NCBI GenBank assembly: GCA_023436615.1 | Contig: JAEZIO010000009.1 | Coordinates: forward strand, 1 to 47,112 | Source: Pseudomonadota bacterium | Lineage (GTDB): Bacteria; Pseudomonadota; Alphaproteobacteria; Sphingomonadales; Sphingomonadaceae | Direction: 5' to 3' | DNA length: 47,112 nt | Part shown: piece after piece, positions 25,084-34,035 of the stretch | Position numbering within the stretch: the first letter of the stretch is position 1 | How the letters are laid out: each line of letters begins with the position of its first letter | Notes under the pieces: generated by a model | What the model was told of the DNA's origin: nothing | Databases searched by the model: none | What the model saw: the letters and a program-made list of their open reading frames with translations, nothing else | Position numbers and translations under genes: made by a program

Positions 25084-26298
25084 GTGGAGCGGCAAACACG
25101 CAAAATTGCAGAAGCGCGACCAATGCGCATGCTTCTGGGCGCGCTGCTGTCCCTGTCCCTCGCCGCATGCTCGTCCCTTGGCGCGAGCGGCCCCACGTCC
25201 GCCGCCATCAATGCATCCAACGGCGTTGTTGTCGCCAATTCCCAGATACGGGTGATCGACGTCACGGATGCAGTCGCGATGCGCATTCGCAGCGCGCACC
25301 GTCCCCCCTCCTTTGCGGAGACGCTCGGCGACGCGCCGCCAACGGGGAGCGTCATCGGCCGCGGCGACCTGCTCGCGGTAACGATCTGGGAGGCGCCGCC
25401 AGCAGTGCTTTTCGGTGGCAGCGCTTCGTTCAGCGGAGGCAGTGGCTCCGCCGGGGCACCGGCACAGAGCCCGGTCGGGCAGAGTTCGGGCATTCCCGAG
25501 ATGATGGTCGACGAGTCCGGTCGTATTCGGCTGCCGTTCGCCGGCCCAATCATGGCCGCCGGGCGTACTCCGCAACAGGTTGAGCGCGAAATCGCAGCTC
25601 GCCTCGCCGGGATGGCGCATGATCCCCAGATTTCGGTTCGCATCGCTCAGAACGCCAGCTCGACCGTCACAGTGATCGGCGACGTCGCCAGCGGCGGGCG
25701 CGTCCCAATCACTCCTCGCGGTGAGCGGCTGCTCGACGCCATTGAGAGCGCTGGCGGCGTGAATCAGCCGGTCGGGGAGCTGACGGTCCAGGTGACGCGT
25801 GGCGGAAGGGTCGCATTCCTGCCGCTTGAAACGGTCATTCGCAACCCTGCCGAGAACATCCGGCTCGGCCCCGACGACATCGTGACCGTGCTCTTCAAGC
25901 CCTATAGTTTCACGGCGCTAGGCGCGACCAACACCACGTCCGAGATCCCCTTCGAAAGCACTGGCCTCTCGCTGGCCGAGGCGCTCGCGAGAGCCGGTGG
26001 ACTCAAGGATGAGCGCGCGAATGCCCGAGGGGCCTTCGTATTCCGGTTCGAGGACGCGGCCGCGGTCGACCCGGCGATTGCCGCAACATCGCCTCGAACG
26101 GCCGATGGACGAATTCCCGTCATCTACCGCGCTGATCTGCGCAACCCGGCAACCCTGTTTGCCGCTCAGAACTTCCCGATGCGCGACAAGGACATCCTTT
26201 ATGTCTCGAGCGCTCCGCTGTCGGACCTGCAGCGTTTTGTCAGCATCCTGTCCTCAATGGCATTCACGCTGATCGGCCTCGGCCAGTCGGTCCCCTGA
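25084..26298 (+). CDS. kpsD: Outer-membrane polysaccharide export lipoprotein (KpsD/CtrA/Wza type)
   Basis: 404 residues; length is closer to CtrA and Wza (~380-390) than to E. coli KpsD (~558). A lipoprotein signal (MLLGALLSLSLAAC) ends at the lipobox Cys, after a 16-residue basic n-region if GTG 25084 is used. The polysaccharide-export domain begins at IGRGDLLAVTIWEAP and continues with MMVDESGRIRLPFAGPIMAA and HDPQISVRI. SLBB-type repeats follow (TVIGDVASGGRVPI; LSLAEALARAGGL). It should form the outer-membrane channel receiving capsule from KpsE. It is divergent from kpsE. The symbol is by role; ctrA or wza would be equally fair. Confidence 0.9.
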   Translation: MERQTRKIAEARPMRMLLGALLSLSLAACSSLGASGPTSAAINASNGVVVANSQIRVIDVTDAVAMRIRSAHRPPSFAETLGDAPPTGSVIGRGDLLAVTIWEAPPAVLFGGSASFSGGSGSAGAPAQSPVGQSSGIPEMMVDESGRIRLPFAGPIMAAGRTPQQVEREIAARLAGMAHDPQISVRIAQNASSTVTVIGDVASGGRVPITPRGERLLDAIESAGGVNQPVGELTVQVTRGGRVAFLPLETVIRNPAENIRLGPDDIVTVLFKPYSFTALGATNTTSEIPFESTGLSLAEALARAGGLKDERANARGAFVFRFEDAAAVDPAIAATSPRTADGRIPVIYRADLRNPATLFAAQNFPMRDKDILYVSSAPLSDLQRFVSILSSMAFTLIGLGQSVP

Positions 26299-26305
26299 TC
26301 GCGAG

Positions 26306-26330
26306 CGGCGCCGGAGTGGGTCCGGCGCCG
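26306..26330 (+). terminator. GC-rich hairpin after kpsD
   Basis: A perfect 10-base stem (CGGCGCCGGA / TCCGGCGCCG) with a 5-base GTGGG loop begins eight bases after the kpsD stop. No T-tract follows, so it could be a weak or Rho-assisted terminator, an attenuator, or an mRNA-stabilising structure between kpsD and the downstream transferase gene. Confidence 0.45.
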
Positions 26331-26355
26331 GCGCTGCGCTGCGGCAACCGCCACC

Positions 26356-27579
26356 GTGGAAATTGCTCGGGCATCCCAATACAGCGTTGCCGTGAACTCA
26401 GACCTTGCCGGCCCATTTCTTCTTGATGTTTCGCGGCTGGTCTGGCGCCTCTGGAGCCGGCGTCTTCCGACCGGAATCGATCGGGTGTGCCTCGAATATG
26501 TGAAGGAGTTTGGCGCGCGTTCGCTGGCAGTCGTGCAGTTCAGGGGCGCCATCAGGATACTATCGCCGGCGGATTCCGACCGGCTCTTCGCGATAATCAC
26601 GGATGGTGGGTCACGAATTCGGCCGCGGCTCGCATTTTTCGCCACTTCCGCGTGGATCCGCGCCGGACGCTCGCCGCCGCGTGGAGGCATGATCTACCTC
26701 AACGTCGGCCACACCGGCCTTCACGCTGCCGGACTGCGGGACTGGATCGACGCGAACGCCGTCAAAGCGGTCTACCTGATCCACGATCTCATCCCGATCA
26801 CGCATCCGCATTTCTGCAGGCCCGGGGAAAAGGCCAAGCACGCCCGGAGGATCGAGAACGCGCTCCGCAGCGCAACTGGCATCATCGGCAATTCGCAAGC
26901 GACGCTCGACGTCCTCGAATCTTTCGCGGCGTCACGCGGGCTGGACATGCCTCCGGCAATCGCCGCCTGGATCAGCGGCTATCGCTTGCCGGGCGGCGTG
27001 CTGCCGACGAGGCTGGAGCGGCCGCATTTCGTGACCGTCGGCACGATCGAGGGCCGCAAGAACCACCTTATGCTCCTGGAGATCTGGAGCCGCCTGGCCA
27101 TGGACATGGGCACGAGCGCTCCGCTGCTGCTCATCATCGGGCAGCGGGGCTGGGAAGCGGACGCCGCGATCGCGATGCTGAAGCGGCCGGAACTCGCCGG
27201 CCACGTGCGCGAGCTCGGCCGCTGCGGCGACCGCGAGCTGGCGGCGGCAATCGCCGGTGCCCGCGCTCTCCTGATGCCCTCGTTCGCGGAGGGCTTCGGA
27301 CTGCCGGTTATCGAAGCGCTGGAGCTCCGCACTCCGGTCATTGCCAGCGACCTTCCGGTTTATCGCGAGATCGTCGGCGACATCCCGACTTATTTGCCGC
27401 CCGACGATGACGGCGCCTGGGAGCAGACGATCCGAGGCTTCATCGACGACGCGCCGGAACGGACTCGCCAGATGCATGCCATGGAGAGATTCCGGCCGCC
27501 CGACTGGGGCGGTCACTTCGAGCGTGTGGAGAAATGGCTTGGGGGGCTCGGCAGTCGAGGCGCGAGGACGGCGAATTGA
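26356..27579 (+). CDS. GT4 family glycosyltransferase
   Basis: 407 residues from GTG 26356. N-terminal landmarks are FLLDVSRLVWRLWSRRLPTG then GIDRVCLEYV, a typical opening for rhamnosyl/mannosyl-type GT4 enzymes. The linker strand is HFVTVGTIEGRKNHLMLLEI, and the donor site is LLMPSFAEGFGLPVIEALEL (E-x7-E) followed by TPVIASDLPVYREIVGD. Such enzymes transfer hexose or deoxyhexose from a nucleotide sugar at the cytoplasmic membrane face. With rmlCBDA immediately downstream (72 bases to rmlC), a rhamnosyltransferase role is a reasonable guess but is not shown by sequence. Confidence 0.88.
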   Translation: MEIARASQYSVAVNSDLAGPFLLDVSRLVWRLWSRRLPTGIDRVCLEYVKEFGARSLAVVQFRGAIRILSPADSDRLFAIITDGGSRIRPRLAFFATSAWIRAGRSPPRGGMIYLNVGHTGLHAAGLRDWIDANAVKAVYLIHDLIPITHPHFCRPGEKAKHARRIENALRSATGIIGNSQATLDVLESFAASRGLDMPPAIAAWISGYRLPGGVLPTRLERPHFVTVGTIEGRKNHLMLLEIWSRLAMDMGTSAPLLLIIGQRGWEADAAIAMLKRPELAGHVRELGRCGDRELAAAIAGARALLMPSFAEGFGLPVIEALELRTPVIASDLPVYREIVGDIPTYLPPDDDGAWEQTIRGFIDDAPERTRQMHAMERFRPPDWGGHFERVEKWLGGLGSRGARTAN

Positions 27580-27651
27580 GCGGTTCGACCATTTCTTGAA
27601 TCGTACGCACTCGTCTAAGCGGGCGGCCGTGGCGGCAAGAACGGGACGGTG

Positions 27652-28218
27652 ATGGATTTTCGGGCTTTCGACATCGACGGGCCGCTCGAGATCCGCCCGC
27701 GGAAGATCGAGGACGAGCGCGGCTATTTCTCCGAAATATTCCGCCTGCGCAGTTTCGCGGAGCGTGTGGGGCCGGTTGCGTTCGTGCAGGACAACCAATC
27801 GCTGAGCGTCCGTGCCGGGACAGTTCGCGGGATTCATTTTCAATCTCATCCGGAAGCGCAGGGGAAGCTCGTACGCTGCCTCGCGGGCAAGCTGGTCGAT
27901 GTGGCCGTCGACCTGCGGCACGACTCCCCGACATTCGGCCGCTGGGTCTCAGTCGTGCTTTCAGCGGAGGACAATAACCAGCTCTGGGTACCGGTCGGGT
28001 TCGGCCACGCCTTTTGCACCCTCGAGCCGAACTCCGTCATCAGCTACCGCGTGACGAGCTACTACAGTCCCGAACATGACAAGGGGGTAGCCTGGGATGA
28101 CCTCGACATTGCGATCGAGTGGCCGGAGGTGGCGGATTCGGCAACGCTTTCCGCCAAGGACCGGGCGCAGCCGCGGCTGGCTGACTTGCCGCCCTGCTTC
28201 TCGGTGAACGATCGCTGA
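27652..28218 (+). CDS. rmlC: dTDP-4-dehydrorhamnose 3,5-epimerase
   Basis: 188 residues from ATG 27652 (GTG 27649 immediately before is possible). Cupin-fold landmarks are ERGYFSEIFR, FVQDNQSLSVRAGTVRGIHF with the catalytic His in RGIHFQ, LVRCLAGKLVDVAVDLR, GFGHAFCTLE, and the catalytic Tyr region with YRVTSYYSPEHDKGVAWDD. It epimerises C3 and C5 of dTDP-4-keto-6-deoxyglucose, the third step of dTDP-L-rhamnose synthesis. First gene of a compact rmlC-rmlB-rmlD-rmlA cluster; its TGA overlaps the rmlB ATG by one base. Confidence 0.95.
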   Translation: MDFRAFDIDGPLEIRPRKIEDERGYFSEIFRLRSFAERVGPVAFVQDNQSLSVRAGTVRGIHFQSHPEAQGKLVRCLAGKLVDVAVDLRHDSPTFGRWVSVVLSAEDNNQLWVPVGFGHAFCTLEPNSVISYRVTSYYSPEHDKGVAWDDLDIAIEWPEVADSATLSAKDRAQPRLADLPPCFSVNDR

Positions 28219-29276
28219 TGCGCGTGCTCGTCACTGGAGGAGCGGGCTTCATCGGCTCGGCGCTGGTGCGCCACCTCGTGCTCGACAAGGGCTACGAGGT
28301 GCTCAACGTCGATGCGCTTACCTACGCCGGCTATCTGCCGTCGCTGCGGCTGGTGGAGGACAGGCCGAACTATCGCTTCCTCCACGCCAACATCTGCGAC
28401 GGTCCGGCAATGCGGCAGGCGATTGCCGACTTTGCGCCGGACCGCATCATGCACCTGGCGGCGGAGAGCCACGTCGACCGGTCGATCACGGGAGCCGCCG
28501 ACTTCGTGCAGACCAACGTCATCGGCACGTTCACGATGCTCGAAGCAGCGCGAGACCATTGGTCGGGCTTGGACGCGGCGGCAAAAGGTGCGTTCCGCTT
28601 CCTCCATGTTTCGACGGACGAAGTGTACGGCTCGCTTGGCGAGGGAGGACTTTTCACCGAGCAAACATCCTACGACCCGAGCTCGCCTTATTCCGCGTCG
28701 AAGGCATCTTCCGATCATCTCGCGAAGGCGTGGCAGCGCACCTACGGGCTGCCCGTCCTGGTCTCGAATTGCTCGAACAATTACGGCCCCTACCATTTCC
28801 CGGAAAAGCTGATCCCGCTGACGATCCTCAATGCGCTCGCAGGGGAGCCGCTGCCCGTCTACGGCAAGGGAGAGAATGTCCGGGACTGGCTCTACGTCGA
28901 AGACCATGCACGCGCTCTCGACCTGATCGTCGACCGCGGCCGCATCGGTGAGACGTACAACGTCGGCGGCGGCAACGAGCGCCGTAACATCGACGTCGTC
29001 CGGCGCATCTGCGACGTGCTCGACCGCTTGGCTCCGGCGAACCGCCCGCGCGAGGAATTGATCGAGTTCGTGCCCGACCGACCCGGCCATGATGCGCGTT
29101 ACGCAATCGACGCCTCGAAGCTGGAGAACGAGCTCGGGTGGCGCGCCGAGGAGACATTCGACACCGGAATCGAGAAGACCGTGCAATGGTATCTCGAAAA
29201 CGACTGGTGGTGGCGGCCGCTGCGGGAACGCTACGCCGGCGAGCGGCTCGGCCTCCTTAAGACCGCCAAGGCCTGA
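28218..29276 (+). CDS. rmlB: dTDP-glucose 4,6-dehydratase
   Basis: 352 residues. NAD-binding VTGGAGFIGSALVRHLV opens the protein; HLAAESHVDRSI, VSTDEVYGSLGEGG and the catalytic YSASKASSDHL follow, then NCSNNYGPYHFPEKLIPL, all typical of RmlB. It oxidises and dehydrates dTDP-glucose to dTDP-4-keto-6-deoxyglucose, the second step of the rhamnose pathway. It overlaps rmlC and rmlD by one base each, indicating a tightly coupled operon. Confidence 0.96.
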   Translation: MRVLVTGGAGFIGSALVRHLVLDKGYEVLNVDALTYAGYLPSLRLVEDRPNYRFLHANICDGPAMRQAIADFAPDRIMHLAAESHVDRSITGAADFVQTNVIGTFTMLEAARDHWSGLDAAAKGAFRFLHVSTDEVYGSLGEGGLFTEQTSYDPSSPYSASKASSDHLAKAWQRTYGLPVLVSNCSNNYGPYHFPEKLIPLTILNALAGEPLPVYGKGENVRDWLYVEDHARALDLIVDRGRIGETYNVGGGNERRNIDVVRRICDVLDRLAPANRPREELIEFVPDRPGHDARYAIDASKLENELGWRAEETFDTGIEKTVQWYLENDWWWRPLRERYAGERLGLLKTAKA

Positions 29277-30190
29277 TGGTCGCGCGGATCGTCGTAACCG
29301 GCAAAGAAGGGCAGGTGGCGCGCTCGCTGGCTGAAAGAGGCTCCGCGGGCAGCTGGGAGATCGTCCCGCTCGGCCGACCGGAGCTCGACCTCGCTCGCGA
29401 CCCTTCGGCGATCATCACCGCGATCGCCGATGCCAGGCCGGACATCGTGGTGTCCGCCGCGGCCAATACGGCTGTCGACAAAGCCGAGAGCGAACCGGAA
29501 CACGCCTTCGCGGTGAACGAGCGCGGCGCCGGTGCCGTCGCGAAGGGCGCGCAGGCGCTGAACGTCCCGCTGATCCACCTGTCGACGGACTACGTCTTCG
29601 ACGGCGACAAGAGCTCGCCCTACGTCGAAACCGACGTGCCCGGGCCCGCGGGCGTATACGGTGCCTCGAAGCTCGCCGGCGAGAAGGCCGTGCTCAAGGA
29701 GCAGCCCGATTGCGCCATCATCCGTACGGCGTGGGTCTACAGCCCGTTCGGAGCCAATTTCGTCAAGACCATGCTGCGGCTGGCGGCCGAGCGGGACGAG
29801 GTCGGCGTCGTTGCCGATCAGCGCGGCAACCCGACCAGCGCGCTCGATATCGCGGACGGCATTCTCGCCGTCGCAGCCAACCTGAGGGGCAACAGTGAAC
29901 CCGCCCTGCGCGGAATTTTTCATATGACCGGAAGCGGCGAAGCAAGCTGGGCGGACTTCGCGGAAGCCATCTTCGCGGCCTCCGCTGCAGCGGGCGGCCC
30001 CTCGGCGGCGGTGAAGCGGATCTCGACGAGCGACTATCCGACAGCGGCTCGACGCCCCGCGAACTCGCGGCTCGACTGCGCCAAGCTGGAGCGCGTGCAT
30101 GGCGTGCGGCTGCCGGATTGGAGATTGTCGGCGGTGGACGTCGTCGCGCGGCTTGTCCAAGGCGTGAAGCCGGGAAACAGGGAAACGTAG
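29276..30190 (+). CDS. rmlD: dTDP-4-dehydrorhamnose reductase
   Basis: 304 residues. The N-terminal nucleotide-binding loop is VTGKEGQVARSL, with the pathway-typical ELDLARDPSAI and VVSAAANTAVDKAESEPE, then HLSTDYVFDGDKSSPYVE and the catalytic YGASKLAGEKAVL. It reduces dTDP-4-keto-L-rhamnose to dTDP-L-rhamnose with NAD(P)H, the last step. Its ATG overlaps the rmlB stop, and four bases separate it from rmlA. Confidence 0.95.
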   Translation: MVARIVVTGKEGQVARSLAERGSAGSWEIVPLGRPELDLARDPSAIITAIADARPDIVVSAAANTAVDKAESEPEHAFAVNERGAGAVAKGAQALNVPLIHLSTDYVFDGDKSSPYVETDVPGPAGVYGASKLAGEKAVLKEQPDCAIIRTAWVYSPFGANFVKTMLRLAAERDEVGVVADQRGNPTSALDIADGILAVAANLRGNSEPALRGIFHMTGSGEASWADFAEAIFAASAAAGGPSAAVKRISTSDYPTAARRPANSRLDCAKLERVHGVRLPDWRLSAVDVVARLVQGVKPGNRET

Positions 30191-30194
30191 CGCA

Positions 30195-31079
30195 ATGAAG
30201 GGCATCATCCTTGCAGGCGGCAGCGGGACACGGCTCTATCCGATGACGCTAGCCGTCTCGAAGCAGCTGCTGCCGGTCTATGACAAGCCGCTGATCTACT
30301 ACCCGCTGACCACGCTGATGCTTGCCGGCATCCGCGAGGTCCTGGTGATTACGACGCCGCACGATTGCGCTGCGTTCACGAACCTGCTGGGCGACGGTTC
30401 GCAGTGGGGGATGACCATCTCCTATGCCGTTCAGCCGGAGCCGAAGGGCCTCGCCCAAGCGTTCACGATTGGAGCAAACTTCGTTGCCGGAGGCCCGTCG
30501 TGCCTCGTCCTTGGCGACAACATCTTCTTCGGCCACGGGCTGTCAGAGGTGCTCATGAACGCGAGCAGGCGCGAACGGGGAGCCACGGTATTCGCCTATC
30601 ACGTCGTCGATCCCGAGCGCTACGGCGTGGTCGACTTCGATCCGACGATGAAAGCGCTCAGCATCGAGGAAAAGCCTCCCGAGCCGAAGTCCAACTGGGC
30701 GGTCACCGGCCTCTATTTTTACGATGAGCAGGTCGTCGACATCGCGGCGAACATCCGGCCGTCCGCGCGCGGCGAGCTGGAGATCACCGACGTCAATCGC
30801 GCCTATCTCGACAAAGGGGAACTGCACGTCGAGGTGATGGGACGCGGCTACGCATGGCTCGACACGGGAACGCCCGACAGCCTCCTCGAGGCTGCGGAAT
30901 TCGTCGGGACGCTCGAGCGGCGACAGGGAACGAAGATCGCCTGTCCCGAAGAGATTGCGTGGCGGAGCGGATTTATCGACGGTGCCGGGCTGGAGCGCGC
31001 GGCCGCGCGGCTCGGGAAAGGCGAGTATGTCGATTATCTGCGCAGCCTTCCGGACGCGGGCGGAGCGCGTCTCGCTTGA
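30195..31079 (+). CDS. rmlA: Glucose-1-phosphate thymidylyltransferase
   Basis: 294 residues. The nucleotidyltransferase signature GIILAGGSGTRLYPMTLAVS is at the N-terminus, followed by KQLLPVYDKPLIYYPL, VLGDNIFFGHGL, VFAYHVVDPERYGVVDFD and SIEEKPPEPKSNWAVTGLYF. These are diagnostic of RmlA. It forms dTDP-glucose from dTTP and glucose-1-phosphate, committing carbon to dTDP-L-rhamnose, and is normally feedback-inhibited by that product. It ends the rml set; kpsC starts 105 bases later. Confidence 0.96.
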   Translation: MKGIILAGGSGTRLYPMTLAVSKQLLPVYDKPLIYYPLTTLMLAGIREVLVITTPHDCAAFTNLLGDGSQWGMTISYAVQPEPKGLAQAFTIGANFVAGGPSCLVLGDNIFFGHGLSEVLMNASRRERGATVFAYHVVDPERYGVVDFDPTMKALSIEEKPPEPKSNWAVTGLYFYDEQVVDIAANIRPSARGELEITDVNRAYLDKGELHVEVMGRGYAWLDTGTPDSLLEAAEFVGTLERRQGTKIACPEEIAWRSGFIDGAGLERAAARLGKGEYVDYLRSLPDAGGARLA

Positions 31080-31183
31080 GGCCGGAGCTGCCGGCGGCAT
31101 TTGACCGCCAAGTCAATGGGATGCACAGACCGCCTCCAGATGGAAGGACTTGCGACAGTCGTGGGGCGAGGAGCGCAGCGGCG

Positions 31184-32788
31184 GTGAGCAACAGCCCCTC
31201 TTTCCTGAGAATCCCGCCTTTCCCAAGTGTGAAGGGACGATCCCTTGCGGTTCCGGGAGCCACGAGCACACCGACGGATTCCGAACTCGACCGGATAATC
31301 GACCGAATCCGTACGCTGCGGGTAGGCGGCGCGTACTGGGCCGACCAGCCCGACCTTCCCGAAGAGCCCTACACCGTCGTTCGCTCTCGCGATCACCGCG
31401 CGCGGGCAGAGGCGGTTGCCGCATCGAAGCGCCCCGTGCTTGCCGCAAAAGGCGGGGACCAAGCCCATGATCCGTGGCATCTCGTGAGCAGAGCCGTGGA
31501 GGTCGTCGTGGATTCCGGCGACGAACTCGCGCTGGTCGCAGCGATCGCGGGGGTGAAGGTCCGCTGCATCGGCAACGGTCCGTTCTCCGGCCTGGAATCG
31601 GGGGACCAGGCCGCGCTTCGGGGCGCCTTCCTCTCAGCGACAGCAGGCACGTATCGAAGCCCCTTCACAACCGAGCCGATGGACCTCGCGGAAGCGGTCG
31701 AGCTCTGCGCCTTCTGGCGCCGGCTCATCGACTCCAACCGAGGCATTACGGCCGCCGTCGGCTTTGCGTTCTGGAAGAGGGCGACGGTCGCTCCACTGTT
31801 GTGGGCTGGCCAGGGAGCTGTGCCATTCACGTCCAGCGTGCCGTACCCGTCAGCCGATAATTGCGTGGCTGTATGGAAATCGCGAGCGGATGCCGGAACG
31901 CTTCAGGAGCTTGAACGAAGTCCCGCGCGGTTGGTCGAAGTCGAGGACGGTTTCATCCGTTCGGCCGGCCTCGGCGCCGATTGCGTGCCGCCGCTTTCGA
32001 TTGTGGTCGATCGGCTCGGCATCTATTTCGACCCGCACCGTCCGAGCGACTTGGAATGCCTGCTCGAGAACGGCGATTTCCCCGCAGGCCTGCTCGAACG
32101 GGCGGGTCGGCTTCGCAACCTGATCGTCGAGTCCGGGATCAGCAAGTACGCGGTCGACACGCGGCGGGTTGAGCGACCGAGCGACGGGAGGCTCAGACTG
32201 CTCGTGCCGGGGCAGGTCGAGGACGACCGGGCGGTCATGGAGGGTGCCGGGCCGAGGACGAACCGCGAGCTGCTGCGGCGCGTCCGCGACGCCAATCCGG
32301 ACGCGTACATTCTCTACAAGCCGCACCCGGACGTCGAAGCCGGCCATCGGGTCGGCGCCATCGCCGAGGACACGTGCCTCGAGCTGGCGAACGAAGTCCT
32401 TCGTGAAACTTCGATATCCGCGGCAATCGCGCTCGTCGACGAGATCCACGTAAACAGCTCGCTGGCCGGTTTCGAGGCACTGCTGCGCGGCAGGCCCGTG
32501 ACCACTTACGGCGTCCCCTTCTACGCAGGCTGGGGCCTGACGCACGACCTGGGGCCCGTCCCCGAGCGACGGACCGCGCGAAGGACTCTCGACGAGCTGG
32601 TCGCCGCCGCGCTCCTGCTTTACCCGCGCTACCTCGACCCGGTAACCAACCTTCCATGCCCGCCCGAAATCCTCATCCGCCGATTGTCGGAGACTCAGAC
32701 CGGCCGCACGCCCGGCGCCATCGTCCGGCTGCGCAGGCTGCAAGGGCGCTGGAATCGCGCGGTTTCCGCGCTGCGGGCGCGCGCATGA
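31184..32788 (+). CDS. kpsC: KpsC-like capsule beta-Kdo glycosyltransferase with reduced N-terminal module
   Basis: 534 residues from GTG 31184, supported by GAGGAG ten bases upstream; ATG 31121 would add 21 residues. E. coli KpsC is ~675 residues with two GT modules that add Kdo to the lipid acceptor. Here the second module (from ~190) looks complete: GFAFWKRATVAPLL, VEVEDGFIRSAGLGADCVPPL, YFDPHRPSDLE, YKPHPDVEAGHRVG (~379) and HVNSSLAGFEALLRGRPVTT with VPFYAGWG. The first module is only ~185 residues; it retains a trace of the C-terminal helix (VVDSGDELALVAAIAGVKV) but no KPHP or E-E-G motif. This implies loss of one transferase activity. It overlaps kpsS (ATGA). Confidence 0.88.
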   Translation: MSNSPSFLRIPPFPSVKGRSLAVPGATSTPTDSELDRIIDRIRTLRVGGAYWADQPDLPEEPYTVVRSRDHRARAEAVAASKRPVLAAKGGDQAHDPWHLVSRAVEVVVDSGDELALVAAIAGVKVRCIGNGPFSGLESGDQAALRGAFLSATAGTYRSPFTTEPMDLAEAVELCAFWRRLIDSNRGITAAVGFAFWKRATVAPLLWAGQGAVPFTSSVPYPSADNCVAVWKSRADAGTLQELERSPARLVEVEDGFIRSAGLGADCVPPLSIVVDRLGIYFDPHRPSDLECLLENGDFPAGLLERAGRLRNLIVESGISKYAVDTRRVERPSDGRLRLLVPGQVEDDRAVMEGAGPRTNRELLRRVRDANPDAYILYKPHPDVEAGHRVGAIAEDTCLELANEVLRETSISAAIALVDEIHVNSSLAGFEALLRGRPVTTYGVPFYAGWGLTHDLGPVPERRTARRTLDELVAAALLLYPRYLDPVTNLPCPPEILIRRLSETQTGRTPGAIVRLRRLQGRWNRAVSALRARA

Positions 32789-34035
32789 CAAGCGAGAACC
32801 GTGTCTTTCTTTTTCTTCAGGGGCCACCCGGTCCCCTGTTCCGCCGACTGGGAAAGGAGATGCGCCGCCGCGGCGCAACCGTACACCGGATCAACATTTG
32901 CGGCGGCGACGAGCGCGATTGGCCCGACGCGGACATGAACTTTCGCGGCCGCTTTTCGGAGTGGCCGGCATTCTTCGACCGCTTCATCCGGGAGCATAAG
33001 GTCACCGACGTGCTGCTGTTCGGCGACTGCCGTCCGTATCACGTTACAGCGCATGGGATCGCCGCGCTCCGCGGGGTCCGGACGCACGTCCTTGAAGAAG
33101 GCTATCTGCGCCCGGACTGGATGACCTTGGAGCCGGAAGGCGTCAACGCGCGCTCGACCCTCAGCCGCGACAAGAACTGGTTCCTGCGGGAAGCGAAGGC
33201 GCTCCCGCCGGAACCGCACTTGCCGCCGATCGGGGCGAGCTTCCGCAGGCGCGCTCGCGACAGTTTCTGGCATTACGAGAGCGTGGTCATGCGCCGCCCG
33301 CGTTACCCGCACTATCGATCGCATCGCGCCGGCTCGATCATCATGGAAGGGATCGGCTGGGCGTGGAAATTCGCGAACGAGAAGCGTCGCGCGGCGCAAG
33401 CTGCGGCGACACTGCGCCGGCTCGAGGACAAGGCCTACTTCATCTTCCCGCTGCAGCTCTCGACCGATTACCAGATTCGCACCCATTCCGTCTTTCCGGA
33501 CATGCAAAGCGCTGCGACATTCACCATTGAAAGTTTCGCGGCGAACGCTCCGCCCGACGTCCATCTACTCCTGAAATCGCATCCGCTCGACTGCAGCTTC
33601 TTCAATTGGCCGACATTTGTCGGACGCCTCGCGCGGCGGCTGGGGTTGGAAGGGAGGATCCACTTCGTCGACGGCGGCGATCTGCCGGCGATGGCCGGAG
33701 CGGCGCGAGGATTGGTGTGCGTCAACAGCACTTCCGCGACGCTCGCGCTCGCCCAGGACACGCCGGTCTGCACTATCGGCGAAGCCATGTACGATATGCC
33801 GGGGCTCACCCACCAAGGGCACCTCGACACATTCTGGAGCAATCCCACACCGCCGGAACCGGGCGTTTACGAGGCGTTTCGCCGCGTGCTGGTGGAGCGC
33901 TGTCTCGTTCGCGGCGGTCTGGCGAGTGAATCCGCCGTCGAGGTGCTGATCGGATCGATCGTCGACCGGCTGCAAATTGGACAGCGCCGCGCCGAATCCG
34001 GTCGCCAGCCCATGCAACTCGCCGCGAATCGATGA
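32785..34035 (+). CDS. kpsS: Capsule beta-Kdo transferase
   Basis: 416 residues from ATG 32785 overlapping the kpsC stop. KpsS landmarks are FLFLQGPPGPLFRRLGKEM, HRINICGGDERDWP, LLFGDCRPYHVTAHGIAA, HVLEEGYLRPDWMTLE (with the catalytic-type Glu) and the donor-site LLLKSHPLD and CVNSTSATLALAQDTPV. KpsS transfers the first Kdo to lyso-phosphatidylglycerol; KpsC extends it to the oligo-Kdo linker of ABC-exported capsules. The ATG of the next epimerase overlaps its end, so kpsC, kpsS and the epimerase are probably co-translated. Confidence 0.93.
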   Translation: MTSENRVFLFLQGPPGPLFRRLGKEMRRRGATVHRINICGGDERDWPDADMNFRGRFSEWPAFFDRFIREHKVTDVLLFGDCRPYHVTAHGIAALRGVRTHVLEEGYLRPDWMTLEPEGVNARSTLSRDKNWFLREAKALPPEPHLPPIGASFRRRARDSFWHYESVVMRRPRYPHYRSHRAGSIIMEGIGWAWKFANEKRRAAQAAATLRRLEDKAYFIFPLQLSTDYQIRTHSVFPDMQSAATFTIESFAANAPPDVHLLLKSHPLDCSFFNWPTFVGRLARRLGLEGRIHFVDGGDLPAMAGAARGLVCVNSTSATLALAQDTPVCTIGEAMYDMPGLTHQGHLDTFWSNPTPPEPGVYEAFRRVLVERCLVRGGLASESAVEVLIGSIVDRLQIGQRRAESGRQPMQLAANR

